DNA from: an uncultured Arenicella sp.
Lineage (GTDB): Bacteria > Pseudomonadota > Gammaproteobacteria > Arenicellales > Arenicellaceae
Assembly (NCBI GenBank): GCA_937918955.1
Contig: CAKZRZ010000147.1
Span: 1-32,053, forward strand
Reading direction: 5' to 3'
Length of the DNA: 32,053 bases
In this document: in pieces, positions 7,330-16,214 of the stretch
Numbering within the stretch: position 1 is the stretch's first letter
How the letters are laid out: the number at the start of each line of letters is the position of its first letter
Translations under genes and position numbers: made by a program
The notes under the pieces: generated by a model
The model's input: only the letters and a program-made list of their open reading frames with translations
Told to the model about the DNA's origin: nothing
Databases searched by the model: none

Positions 7330-8220
7330 ATGAGTAATGTACTAAGCTTCCAAGACATGATTCTGCGTTTGCAGCAGTTTTGGGCGGACAATGGTTGCGT
7401 AATAATGCAACCCATCGACACAGAAGTTGGTGCGGGCACCTTTCATTCGCCAACCTTCTTAGGCGCGATTGGCCCCGAGCCGATGAATGCAGCTTATGTA
7501 CAGCCGTCTCGTCGCCCGACCGATGGTCGTTACGGAGAGAATCCTAATCGCTTGCAGCATTACTTTCAATATCAAGTAATTTTGAAACCGTCGCCTGACA
7601 ATATTCAGGAGCTATATCTTGAGTCGATGAAAGAGCTCGGTATTGATATGCTCAGCGACGATATTCGCTTTGTGGAAGACAATTGGGAGTCACCAACAAT
7701 CGGCGCATGGGGCCTTGGTTGGGAAGTATGGCTTAACGGTATGGAAGTGACTCAGTTCACCTACTTTCAGCAGGTCGGCGGCCTTGATTGCAAACCCGTG
7801 ACCGGCGAGATCACTTATGGTCTCGAACGTATCGCACTATACCTACAAGGCGTTGACAGCGTATACGACTTAAAATGGACCGACGGCTTTACCTACGGTG
7901 ATATCTATCATCAAAACGAAGTTGAACAATCAACCTTTAACTTCGAGCACGCCAACGTTGAAGAACTGTTTCACCAGTTCAACGCCTGCGAAGCTGAAGC
8001 CAAGTATTTACTTGAACAAAACCTGCCACTTCCAGCCTATGAGAAAATGCTAAAAGCCTCTCATGGATTCAACATGTTAGACGCTCGTCACGCCATTGGC
8101 GTCACCGAGCGTGCTCGTTACATCGGCCGCATTCGCGCACTCGCTAAAGGCGTTGCACAGTCTTACTACGAATCACGAGAAGCCCTAGGCTTTCCACGCG
8201 GACGCACTACCGAGGCCTAA
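7330..8220 (+). CDS. glyQ: Glycyl-tRNA synthetase alpha subunit
   Basis: At 296 residues it matches the usual length of the bacterial alpha subunit and its opening ([18 protein letters not shown]). Typical family segments follow: [56 protein letters not shown] and the class II motif 3 region [13 protein letters not shown]. It forms an alpha2beta2 enzyme with GlyS that charges tRNA-Gly in the cytoplasm. The stop codon is 4 bases before glyS, so both are cotranscribed. The leader contains a -10 box and a long palindrome; no clear ribosome site precedes the ATG, but the strongly conserved N-terminus fixes the start. Confidence 0.98.
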   Translation: MSNVLSFQDMILRLQQFWADNGCVIMQPIDTEVGAGTFHSPTFLGAIGPEPMNAAYVQPSRRPTDGRYGENPNRLQHYFQYQVILKPSPDNIQELYLESMKELGIDMLSDDIRFVEDNWESPTIGAWGLGWEVWLNGMEVTQFTYFQQVGGLDCKPVTGEITYGLERIALYLQGVDSVYDLKWTDGFTYGDIYHQNEVEQSTFNFEHANVEELFHQFNACEAEAKYLLEQNLPLPAYEKMLKASHGFNMLDARHAIGVTERARYIGRIRALAKGVAQSYYESREALGFPRGRTTEA

Positions 8221-8224
8221 TTGC

Positions 8225-10312
8225 ATGACTACTTTATTAATCGAATTAGGCACCGAAGAGCTGCCGCCCAAAGCGCTTAAAGAACTCAGTGACGCCTTTA
8301 CTGCTGAGCTACTCAATGGCTTAGTTGAGGCACAACTTATTGAAAAAGCAGATGCCGATTTAGCTAAACCTTACGCGTCGCCTCGTCGTTTAGCTCTAAG
8401 CGTGCCGAATGTAATCGCGGCTCAGCCAGATCAAAGTATCGAACGTCGTGGCCCAGCGGTTCAGGCAGCATTTAAAGACGACGGCACGGCAACTCCAGCA
8501 GCGATGGGTTTTGCCAAGTCGTGTGGTGTTGAGGTTGAAAACCTAGAACGCTTGAAAACAGACAAAGGCGAATGGCTTAGCTATAAGCTCACAGAAACAG
8601 GCAAAACGCTTGCCGAGCTTATCCCCGGCATTATTGATCAAGCGATCAAGCGGCTACCAATTCCCAAACGCATGCGTTGGGGCGATGGCACGGCCGAATT
8701 TGTAAGGCCAGTAAAATGGTTGATTGTCATGCATGGCGATCAAGTGCTTCCCGCTACGGTACTTGATATCGAGTCAAACAACACGACACGCGGACACCGC
8801 TTTCACAGTGAAGGTGAATTTACCATCGCGAATGCCGATAGCTATCAATCGAGCCTTTTAGAAACAGGCCATGTTGTAGCCGACTTCTCAGAGCGTCAAG
8901 CAATGATCGCTGAACAGGTAAACGCCGCAGCAGCAAGCGTTGGCGGCCGAATAGAAGATGACCAAGCACTCCTAGATGAAGTAACAGGTTTGGTTGAATA
9001 CCCAACGGCTGTTATAGGTGACTTTGATAAAAGCTTTCTAGAAGTGCCCCAAGAATGCTTGATTTCATCAATGAGAGACCACCAAAAGTATTTTCACGTT
9101 GTTGACGAAGCTGGCAAGTTGATGCCGCACTTCATTACAGTAAGCAACATCGAAAGCAAGAAGCCTGAGCAAGTTCGTTCAGGCAATGAAAAAGTACTCC
9201 GAGCTAGACTATCAGACGCTCAGTTCTTCTGGGTCACTGATCAAAAAATGAAACTGGCAGAGCGCGTTGAACGCCTCGATAACGTCATGTTTCATGCCAA
9301 ACTTGGCAGCGTATTAGAAAAGTCAAAGCGCATCCAGAATTTAGCCGGTAAGTTAGCCGCCAAGATGAACGCCGACGTCACAATCGCTAAGCGTGGCGCT
9401 TTACTCGCTAAGGCTGATCTAGTCTCTGACATGGTTGGTGAGTTTGACGAGCTTCAAGGCATCATGGGCCACTATTACGCTGATCGTGATGGTGAGCCCG
9501 CTTTGGTCGGCGAATGCGTGGAGCAACACTATTGGCCCAAATTCGCAGGAGACCAATTGCCAAGTAGCGCCGAAGCCCAAGCAGTAGCGCTTGCCGATAA
9601 ACTCGACAGCTTAGTCGGTATTTACGGTTCTGGTGAAGTTCCTACAGGTGACAAAGACCCTTACGCATTGCGTAGAGCATCGTTAAGCATTCTGCGCATT
9701 TTAATCGAACAACAACGTTCATTTAATTTGTCTGAATTGGTTGCTGAATCAGCATCGGTTTACGCTGAACTGCAAAACATTGAAATTGACAACGACACGC
9801 AAGCCGCCATTGTTGGCTTTGTTCGCGGGCGCTTGACCGCGTTCTATCAATCGCAAAGTATTGCCACATCTACGATTAATGCAGTAATGGCCTGCGAACC
9901 TGACAGCCCGCTCGACTTTGAGCAGCGCGTGAAAGCCGTTAGCGCCTTTAGCCAAGTCTCTGAAGCAGCCGATTTGGCTGCAGCGAACAAACGCATTAGT
10001 AATATTTTAAAGAAGCAAGATGATGACGTCGCCATAGAGGTAGATGAATCAGCACTTACTGAAGCGGCTGAAAAAGAGCTGTACTCAAGTATCAACAGTA
10101 TCGAAGCCGACTGCATCACGCTATTTGACAGTGGCGACTATCAACAAGGCTTGGAGAAACTTGCGAGCCTGCGAACACCAGTTGATGATTTTTTCGAGCA
10201 CGTCATGGTCATGAGTGACAATGAGGCTGAGAAATTGAATCGACTAGCCCTGCTTAAACGAATGCAGAGCCTGTTCTTGCGCGTTGCTGACATCTCGCTT
10301 CTACAGGCTTAA
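8225..10312 (+). CDS. glyS: Glycyl-tRNA synthetase beta subunit
   Basis: A 695-residue protein with the expected start TTLLIELGTEELPPKALKEL and later family segments such as ASPRRLAL, PIPKRMRWGD, VPQECLISSMRDHQKYFHV, KADLVSDMVGEFDELQG and GDKDPYALRRASL. The beta subunit binds tRNA and supports the catalytic alpha subunit; it has HD-like and C-terminal anticodon-binding (DALR-like) regions. It follows glyQ by 4 bases with no own ribosome site visible, which suggests translational coupling. The length is normal and the frame is unbroken. gmhB follows 14-32 bases later, depending on its start. Confidence 0.98.
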   Translation: MTTLLIELGTEELPPKALKELSDAFTAELLNGLVEAQLIEKADADLAKPYASPRRLALSVPNVIAAQPDQSIERRGPAVQAAFKDDGTATPAAMGFAKSCGVEVENLERLKTDKGEWLSYKLTETGKTLAELIPGIIDQAIKRLPIPKRMRWGDGTAEFVRPVKWLIVMHGDQVLPATVLDIESNNTTRGHRFHSEGEFTIANADSYQSSLLETGHVVADFSERQAMIAEQVNAAAASVGGRIEDDQALLDEVTGLVEYPTAVIGDFDKSFLEVPQECLISSMRDHQKYFHVVDEAGKLMPHFITVSNIESKKPEQVRSGNEKVLRARLSDAQFFWVTDQKMKLAERVERLDNVMFHAKLGSVLEKSKRIQNLAGKLAAKMNADVTIAKRGALLAKADLVSDMVGEFDELQGIMGHYYADRDGEPALVGECVEQHYWPKFAGDQLPSSAEAQAVALADKLDSLVGIYGSGEVPTGDKDPYALRRASLSILRILIEQQRSFNLSELVAESASVYAELQNIEIDNDTQAAIVGFVRGRLTAFYQSQSIATSTINAVMACEPDSPLDFEQRVKAVSAFSQVSEAADLAAANKRISNILKKQDDDVAIEVDESALTEAAEKELYSSINSIEADCITLFDSGDYQQGLEKLASLRTPVDDFFEHVMVMSDNEAEKLNRLALLKRMQSLFLRVADISLLQA

Positions 10313-10344
10313 CTCACTGCATTTAAATGCCTCAAAGCAAGCAC

Positions 10345-10902
10345 ATGAAACTGATCATTTTGGACCGCGACGGCGTAATCAATAAAGATTCGTCGACGTT
10401 CATCAAAAGTCCAGAAGAATGGGTACCCTTAAAAGGTAGCCTTGAGGCTATCGCGCGCCTGTCGCAAGCTGGCTATGAAGTAGTCATTGTCACTAATCAG
10501 TCTGGTATTGGTCGCGGACTATTTAGCGCTGACACCTTAGCTAAAATTCATGTGCGCATGATCGATTACGTGCAACAGCACGGCGGAAAAATTCAGAGCA
10601 TTCTCTTCTGCCCGCACCATCCCGATGACGGCTGCAATTGTCGCAAACCCTTGCCAGGCATGTACCACGAATTAGCCGAACGGCTAAACATTAATTATAG
10701 CGGAGTATACTCCGTAGGTGATTCTGTACGCGATTTACAAGCGGCAAAAGCCGTTGGCGCCAGTCCTGTTCTAGTTAAAACTGGTAATGGCAAAAAAAGC
10801 TTAAAGAAAATTGCCACCGACCCCACTATTGATCTTGATGGCACCTTGGTGTTCGACACCCTTGCTACGTTTACCGACGCCTTGCTCAAGCAAGAAATCT
10901 AA
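10345..10902 (+). CDS. gmhB: D-glycero-beta-D-manno-heptose-1,7-bisphosphate 7-phosphatase
   Basis: A HAD-superfamily phosphatase of about 185 residues. The nucleophile motif DRDGVIN sits at the very N-terminus (Asp7 and Asp9 from this start), with VTNQSG as motif II and GDSVRDLQAA as motif IV. The zinc-binding CPHHPDDGCNC loop is characteristic of GmhB. It removes the 7-phosphate in ADP-heptose synthesis for the LPS inner core. An ATG at 10327 would add six residues; I prefer 10345 because homologues start directly with MKLIILDRDG. Neither start has a clear ribosome site. The glyQS-gmhB-plsC order is a common gammaproteobacterial arrangement. Confidence 0.93.
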   Translation: MKLIILDRDGVINKDSSTFIKSPEEWVPLKGSLEAIARLSQAGYEVVIVTNQSGIGRGLFSADTLAKIHVRMIDYVQQHGGKIQSILFCPHHPDDGCNCRKPLPGMYHELAERLNINYSGVYSVGDSVRDLQAAKAVGASPVLVKTGNGKKSLKKIATDPTIDLDGTLVFDTLATFTDALLKQEI

Positions 10903-10935
10903 CGGGCCCATCTAGAGCGCATTTTCCAATAGCTT

Positions 10936-11631
10936 ATGATTTATATTCGTTCCATTTTGTTCTACTTGGTTGAAGCACTTTCAACCATCCCGTTCATGTT
11001 TGTTGCGATTTTCGCACTCGCGTTTAAACCCGTGACGCGTTCCTGGATGATTGCTGGCTGGGCTAAATTCGTCACTTGGTGGCTAAGAATTACCTGCGGC
11101 TTAGACCATGAACTCGAGGGCATGGAAAACATACCCGACGAGCCCTGCGTGTTCGCCTGCGCGCACCAATCAACTTGGGAAACAATAACTACTCAAACTT
11201 TTCTACCTGCGCTGTCTTGGGTTCTTAAAAAGGAACTGCTTAGTATTCCTGTCTTTGGTTTGGGCTTACGTGCTACTGGGCCGATTGCAATTGACCGTTC
11301 GGATAAGAAAAATGCTTTGGATCAAGTTGTTGAGCAAGGTATCGAAAAATTCAAAGAAGGCCGCTATGTGCTGATTTTCCCGGAAGGCACTCGCTCACCC
11401 TATGGCAAATCAGGGCGTTATAAAAAGGGCGCTGCCAAGCTTGCCATCGCAGCCAACAAACCAATAATCCCGGTAGCTCATGACGCTGGCAAATATTGGT
11501 CAAGAGACAGTTGGTGGATCAAGCCCGGCACAATACGCTGCATTTTTGGCCCGCCAATCAGTGTTGAAGGTAAAACAGATATACAAGTTACTGAAGAAAT
11601 TCAACACTGGATCGAGTCTCAAGGTTTATAG
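10936..11631 (+). CDS. plsC: 1-acyl-sn-glycerol-3-phosphate acyltransferase
   Basis: A 231-residue inner-membrane protein with an N-terminal hydrophobic segment (about residues 6-30). The acyltransferase motifs are block I HQSTWE (77-82), FPEGTR (148-153) and PIIPVAH. It transfers a fatty acyl chain to lysophosphatidate to make phosphatidate, the precursor of membrane phospholipids. Block I reads H-X4-E instead of the textbook H-X4-D; I believe HQSTWET is common in the proteobacterial branch found beside gmhB, so this probably does not mean loss of activity. It follows gmhB by 33 bases in the same operon. The stop codon overlaps a hairpin at 11626-11656. Confidence 0.93.
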   Translation: MIYIRSILFYLVEALSTIPFMFVAIFALAFKPVTRSWMIAGWAKFVTWWLRITCGLDHELEGMENIPDEPCVFACAHQSTWETITTQTFLPALSWVLKKELLSIPVFGLGLRATGPIAIDRSDKKNALDQVVEQGIEKFKEGRYVLIFPEGTRSPYGKSGRYKKGAAKLAIAANKPIIPVAHDAGKYWSRDSWWIKPGTIRCIFGPPISVEGKTDIQVTEEIQHWIESQGL

Positions 11632-11656
11632 CTCCATGGTTTAGCCCATGCTATAA
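11626..11656 (+). terminator. Imperfect hairpin at the plsC stop codon
   Basis: TTATAG pairs with CTATAA and CATGG with CCATG, with a three-base bulge on the left side and a six-base loop. It begins inside the last plsC codons. No U-tract follows, so termination would be partial at best. Confidence 0.35.
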
Positions 11657-11719
11657 ACTATGTTCCTTAACTCAAGTGCTCCCTAACTCAAGAACGCCAA
11701 GCCATTGTTAGCTATCAGT

Positions 11720-12898
11720 ATGAGCATACTTTCAGATCCGACCGCCTCGCAAAGCACGCAAAACGAAGACGCAATCGTTACCGAAGTGGCGTCGGATATT
11801 AACAAGCAAGTTCCAACATTTGCCGATTTGTTGCCAGAGCAAGCTCAACCTTATTGGGAGATAATTCAAACCTATCCAATTATTGAAGCCACGCTAATTT
11901 TTCTGATTTTTTGGGCATCGGCTTCTTTAATACGGCATTACGCTCTGAACTTAATAAAGAATCTAGCAAGCAAAACCATTAATGATCTCGATGATAGGAT
12001 CATCGAAGATCTGCGTAATCCCATTTTCAAAACAGTGGTTTGGTTCGGTTTGATTGTAGCGACTAAATCTACCGGCTACACCGAAGGAACGGCCGCTTAC
12101 ATCAGTGCGTTTGCGCTATCAATGATCATACTTGCGTGGACCCGGGCTGCACTGTCGATTAGTGGCTCATTAATCACGACCATGTCTAGAGATACTTCGC
12201 GATTTAAAAGCATGGACGTGCGCACCGAACCACTGCTAATTATTAGCAGCAAAATCGTTTTAATGATCGTCTGTGCTTATATGGTGCTCGTCGTTTGGGG
12301 TATCAATCCGGTTGGTTTATTAGCCTCAGCGGGGATTGTTGGTATCGCTGTTGGCTTTGCTGCCAAAGATACCTTAGCCAACCTATTTTCTGGCGTATTC
12401 ATTCTTGCCGACCGCCCCTACAAACTCGGTGACTACATTAACTTAGATTCTGGAGAACGAGGTCAAGTCACACATATTGGTATTCGCAGCACGCGCTTAA
12501 TGACGCGTGACGATATTGAAGTAACCGTTCCAAACGGCGTAATTGGCAATCAAAAAATCGTCAATGAAAACGGCGGTCCCGGCCACTCAATGCGCATTCG
12601 ATTAAACCTGCAATGTGCCTATGAGGCAAACCTAGAACAGGTCGAAGAAGTGCTTATGGGCTTGATAAACCAACAAGACGAAATTCGCAAGCACCCTGCT
12701 CCACGGGTACGCTTCAGAGGCTTTGGCGACAGCGGCATTAATTTGCAACTACTGGCCTGGATAGATGAACCACAGGATCGTGGTCGCATCTCACACCTAC
12801 TCTACAAAGAGATCCACAAAACCTTTAGAGATCATGATCTAGAAATTCCATATCCGAAGCGCGACATCACCATCGTCAAACAAGCCGAGAACCAATAG
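11720..12898 (+). CDS. MscS-family small-conductance mechanosensitive channel
   Basis: About 392 residues. An acidic N-terminal stretch precedes hydrophobic segments near residues 45-65, 105-120, 130-150 and 170-200 and the pore-lining helix with the MscS pattern GLLASAGIVGIAVGFAAKD. Next comes FILADRPYKLGDYI and the beta-domain with TRLMTRDDIEVTVPN, then the alpha/beta C-terminal domain. These channels open under osmotic downshock and release solutes. The N-terminal extension and extra TM segments make it somewhat larger than E. coli MscS (286 residues). A TTG at 11705 would add five residues; neither start has a good ribosome site. It is the last gene of the plus-strand run and converges with the SlyB-like lipoprotein gene. 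Confidence 0.93.
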   Translation: MSILSDPTASQSTQNEDAIVTEVASDINKQVPTFADLLPEQAQPYWEIIQTYPIIEATLIFLIFWASASLIRHYALNLIKNLASKTINDLDDRIIEDLRNPIFKTVVWFGLIVATKSTGYTEGTAAYISAFALSMIILAWTRAALSISGSLITTMSRDTSRFKSMDVRTEPLLIISSKIVLMIVCAYMVLVVWGINPVGLLASAGIVGIAVGFAAKDTLANLFSGVFILADRPYKLGDYINLDSGERGQVTHIGIRSTRLMTRDDIEVTVPNGVIGNQKIVNENGGPGHSMRIRLNLQCAYEANLEQVEEVLMGLINQQDEIRKHPAPRVRFRGFGDSGINLQLLAWIDEPQDRGRISHLLYKEIHKTFRDHDLEIPYPKRDITIVKQAENQ

Positions 12899-12921
12899 CA
12901 AACCCAAGGAGTGAAGTCTGT

Positions 12922-13416
12922 TTAGGTTTTTGAAATAGGTGCAGCACAAGGGCCAGAAGCGGTGGCCCGAACTTCAACATCACCTCGGCTTCTAATAAGC
13001 TCAACGCAGTCGCCTTTCTTAAGTTCAACATTGCGAGATAACACTTCAATTGCGCGGCCATTTGCGGTGTCCACTGTATAGCGCATACCGGGCTTGCGTG
13101 TCACTCTCTCTTCAGCGGCAGCTCCAACTGCTGAGCCCACAAAAGCGCGAGCTAAGAATCCTAGAAAAGATCGGCTGGTCGCATCGTGAATCGCCGCAGC
13201 GGACACCACATACGCGCCAACACCAGATCGAGAGCCGCCAATGGTGACTTCTTCGGCGCCAGTAACAGTCCCGTATGAGATCGACTTATATGACTGGCTA
13301 CGAGGCACAACTTTGCCATTTGAAGCACAGCCTGCCAGAATCGCTGTTGCGACTATCAGGCTGAAAAACTTCAGGTGTGAGCTTGTAGTGACTCGTTCTC
13401 TTGCGCGAATATTCAT
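12922..13416 (-). CDS. SlyB/PCP-like outer-membrane lipoprotein
   Basis: A 164-residue protein with an N-terminal signal and lipobox LAGC at Cys30. It then has the layout seen in SlyB-like lipoproteins: a short beta-rich region (YGTVTGAEEV), a small-residue-rich helix pair resembling a glycine zipper (about residues 70-100, FVGSAVGAAAEE) and a C-terminal beta domain with MRYTVDTANGRAIEV. Such proteins sit in the outer membrane and stabilise the envelope. GGAGAT lies 6 bases before the ATG and supports the long N-terminus. The central glycine pattern is weaker than in canonical SlyB, so the subfamily is not certain. It converges with mscS, 23 bases apart. Confidence 0.75.
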   Translation of the reverse strand: MNIRARERVTTSSHLKFFSLIVATAILAGCASNGKVVPRSQSYKSISYGTVTGAEEVTIGGSRSGVGAYVVSAAAIHDATSRSFLGFLARAFVGSAVGAAAEERVTRKPGMRYTVDTANGRAIEVLSRNVELKKGDCVELIRSRGDVEVRATASGPCAAPISKT

Positions 13417-13578
13417 TTGGATCTCCGAAATTATGCGACATCAGACCCAAACTAAACTAATTCCTACGCCAAAACCAATTAAACTTCTAAAGTGTAATGT
13501 TTGACTACTCAAGCATTTATCGGCCTAAGCAATAGATAAACAATGACCTCTAGTCAGTTCAAATAAAAAAGAAATTCA

Positions 13579-15180
13579 CTAGCTATTGTTGTACTGATCT
13601 AAAAACTCATCAAAACCAAGCTCGTCTCCAGCTTCGAGCTCTTGCTGTTGTCGCAGGGATGCAGTGGCTTGTTCGATTAAGCTCTGATGGAATTCATCGT
13701 CTTTTTCAAGGCTCGCGAAATGTACCTGATGCTTATCAGCTAGATCCTTGGCAATATCAATAAACTCTGTGCCTGCGTCGACCAACTCCATTATTTGGCC
13801 TGACGGTGTCAGTTTAGGGTCGTCCACTTTCGCTTGCTGTGCATAAACGGCTGAACTGTATTCAAAGCTATCATGTGCGGTGTCCAATAGATTAGCCGTA
13901 CCCATGATTGCCTCTAGTAACTCAGATGCAGCAACAGAGAAAGGCACTTGCTCAAGCCCTCGCTGTAGCGTTAATTCGGGGTCTCGACCTCGCATGATCA
14001 CTTCGCGCTGATTGCGGCGAATTTCTGGGCAGCTGGTATCGCTGGTTTCAGGACATTGAGAAAACAAACAATAAAGCAAAAAAGCATCCAGAAAACGAAT
14101 TTGCTGAGCGCTCAAGCCTTCAGCTAAAAACGGATTAATATCGAGAATACGCACCTCGATGTATTCAACACCGCGATCACGCAAGGCTGCAATTGGCTTT
14201 TCACCTGATTCGGTAACTCTCTTAGGGCGAATATCGCTATAATATTCATTCTCAATTTGCAGCACATTGGTATTTAGCTGGCGATACTCGCCGTCTACTT
14301 TGACACCAATTTCTTTATACGCATCATAGGTGTGTGTCATCGCCTCGGCTAAGGTGGTGACGTAATCATCGAGAGAGCCATAAGACACGTGTAGGGCTTC
14401 TTGCGCCGAATTTTGATAACCCAAATCGCTCATTCTTAAAGAAGTCGCATAAGGTAAACCAAAGGTATTTTCTTGCAGAGCTTCTAAACCGTGTTCTTGC
14501 TGGCTGCGCTCGCCTAAAAACGACTTATCGAGCACCGGAGAGGCACCAAATAGGTAATGCAAAATCCATGAATATCGGCGAAAATTTCGAATCAACGAAA
14601 AGTAATGTGCTGACTTAAAGTCAGGTAATGATTGAGCCTGAAAGCTTGGATTTTGCTTGCTACTTCGATCATCAAGTTTCGATTTATAGGCTTGCCAGAA
14701 CTCGTCGGGTAGCGAAAAATTATAGTGAATACCTGCTATCGATTGCATGATGCGGCCATAGCGCACCCCTAAGCCTTGACGATATACATGCTTTAGAGTG
14801 CCAATGTTTGAGCTTCCATAATTGGCAATTGGAATACTCTCATCACCTTGCAAACGACACGGCATGCTGGCTGGCCAAATGCGCTCTTGATCAATGTTGT
14901 CGGCAGTAAAGCTATGCAGGTTACTCAAATAATCAATGGTGCCTTCAACATCGTTGAGCACCGGCGTGATAAATTCTAATAAGGCTTCAGAGTAATCTGT
15001 GGTGATACTCGGATGCGTTAAGGTAGATCCCAAAGCGGCTTGATGAGCGGTTTGTGCGATGTTTGAGTGTTGCGTTACTCGCAAACCTTCTTTCTCTACA
15101 CCACGCACAATACCCGATAAGGTCGCTGTGACTTGCTCGTCTACCAAGGACAGTGTGGAGGTGCATTCCGAATTAATCAT
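13579..15180 (-). CDS. gshA: Glutamate-cysteine ligase
   Basis: A 533-residue protein matching the proteobacterial type I GshA by length (E. coli 518) and motifs: GVEKEGLRV near the N-terminus, THPSITTDYSEALLEFITP, WPASMPCRL, YGSSNIGTLKHVYRQGLG, IAGIHYNFSLPD, SLRMSDLGYQN and a later VEYIEVRILDINPF segment. It makes gamma-glutamylcysteine, the first step of glutathione synthesis, using ATP in the cytoplasm. It lies 109 bases downstream of the GH12-like gene on the same strand, probably with its own promoter. No ribosome site is visible before the ATG; the preceding bases on the minus strand are C-rich. No gshB is present in the window. Confidence 0.96.
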   Translation of the reverse strand: MINSECTSTLSLVDEQVTATLSGIVRGVEKEGLRVTQHSNIAQTAHQAALGSTLTHPSITTDYSEALLEFITPVLNDVEGTIDYLSNLHSFTADNIDQERIWPASMPCRLQGDESIPIANYGSSNIGTLKHVYRQGLGVRYGRIMQSIAGIHYNFSLPDEFWQAYKSKLDDRSSKQNPSFQAQSLPDFKSAHYFSLIRNFRRYSWILHYLFGASPVLDKSFLGERSQQEHGLEALQENTFGLPYATSLRMSDLGYQNSAQEALHVSYGSLDDYVTTLAEAMTHTYDAYKEIGVKVDGEYRQLNTNVLQIENEYYSDIRPKRVTESGEKPIAALRDRGVEYIEVRILDINPFLAEGLSAQQIRFLDAFLLYCLFSQCPETSDTSCPEIRRNQREVIMRGRDPELTLQRGLEQVPFSVAASELLEAIMGTANLLDTAHDSFEYSSAVYAQQAKVDDPKLTPSGQIMELVDAGTEFIDIAKDLADKHQVHFASLEKDDEFHQSLIEQATASLRQQQELEAGDELGFDEFLDQYNNS

Positions 15181-15269
15181 GGAGGGGTTCCGATCTAGTG
15201 CCTAATCGTCAATTGTACTGAATATTGGTCTCAAATGTTGTGATGAATTATGTCCAATTGAGTGTTCTT

Positions 15270-15285
15270 AGAGCGTGATCGCTCT
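15270..15285 (-). terminator. Hairpin after the GH12-like gene
   Basis: AGAGCG pairs with CGCTCT around a four-base loop, directly after the minus-strand stop codon at 15290. It lacks a U-tract, so it is a weak or 3'-stabilising hairpin rather than a firm terminator. Confidence 0.4.
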
Positions 15286-15289
15286 CAAT

Positions 15290-16192
15290 TCATTCAGCCA
15301 ACGGCGGGTTCTTATTAAGGCTAAACTCAAAATGCTCCAAACTAGCAAACCCTTGACCGCCCATCACTTCAGTACCAAGCTCTAGGTCGCCGATATGCCA
15401 TCGCTTGTCGATTGTTTCACGCTGACGGGCGAAATCAAGTAATTCGGCCAAGTCTATATTAACGTCGAGACTTGGATTGGTCAGCCTAAAGGTGATGTAT
15501 CGCCAGCTATTGTCATTGCGCTTCGAAGCGTCGCCCCATTGCTCTTTATACCAATACTCCCACTCAAGCCCGCCGATAGTCGCTGTGAGAAGTTTTTTGC
15601 CGCCCGGCTTAAATTGATCGGCCGTGTAGTAAGTCCAAATCATGAGCTCTGCGACAATCGCTTGTCTGCGTTGATCCAGACTTAGTTCAGAACGTGAATC
15701 AATCGGTGTGTCGGTGAACCACATGGTAGTTGCTACATTGTAGTTTCCATTGCTAATCACACTTAATCGATGGCTTAGCGCAGCCGACTTGACCTCAGCT
15801 AGCAATATAGGAAAGTCATTGCCAAACGACATTGTTGGATCCCACGGGGATGCGCCGAGTTTTAATTGCGGCTGCGCAAACACCGCGCGCGGAGACCGCG
15901 GCCAATCCCATAGCCAGCCATACACAAAACCCGTATCTCGCTGTTGCTTAACAATGCACTGGCGAGTATTTTTCGTAGCTTCGTTTGCCGCCGCGTGCTT
16001 ATTCCAAACGTTGTTAACCAGTAAACCGAGATTCGTCGATTCAGTCGCGTAGTCGTCGCAGCTGATTACTTGATGCTCCGGCATTGAAATAGGCTCATGG
16101 TCCGTAGCAGTGCAGGCACTCAAGTAAAAGGAGCTTGACGCCACGATTAATAGACCTTTTAGATGAGACGCCAACACAATAATTCGATTCAT
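15290..16192 (-). CDS. GH12-like endoglucanase-fold lipoprotein
   Basis: A 300-residue protein with signal peptide and lipobox LSAC at Cys27. The rest follows the glycoside hydrolase family 12 pattern: N..W near residues 61-63 with CI at 79-80, a YNVATTMWFTD strand (151-161), the nucleophile strand AELMIWTYY with Glu182, WEYWY, a TFRLTNP strand, helix DLAELLDFA (247-255), and the acid/base motif GTEVMGG with Glu275. GH12 enzymes cut beta-1,4-glucans or xyloglucan. Both catalytic glutamates are present, so hydrolase activity is plausible. Lipid anchoring suggests a periplasmic or surface location. It starts 22 bases after the SDR gene on the same strand, so the two are probably cotranscribed. 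Sequence conservation is weak, so the substrate is uncertain. Confidence 0.72.
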   Translation of the reverse strand: MNRIIVLASHLKGLLIVASSSFYLSACTATDHEPISMPEHQVISCDDYATESTNLGLLVNNVWNKHAAANEATKNTRQCIVKQQRDTGFVYGWLWDWPRSPRAVFAQPQLKLGASPWDPTMSFGNDFPILLAEVKSAALSHRLSVISNGNYNVATTMWFTDTPIDSRSELSLDQRRQAIVAELMIWTYYTADQFKPGGKKLLTATIGGLEWEYWYKEQWGDASKRNDNSWRYITFRLTNPSLDVNIDLAELLDFARQRETIDKRWHIGDLELGTEVMGGQGFASLEHFEFSLNKNPPLAE

Positions 16193-16214
16193 TATTAGCG
16201 TCTAAAAACAAGCT

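Noticed and set aside
9749-10119. Overlapping minus-strand frames inside glyS
   Set aside because: They are antisense to a confidently assigned, conserved glyS and show low-complexity Ser/Ala-rich translations typical of shadow frames.
10936-11631. PlsC inactivation because of HX4E instead of HX4D
   Set aside because: The other motifs are intact, and HQSTWET appears to be the regular form in this branch of proteobacterial acyltransferases, so loss of function is not supported.
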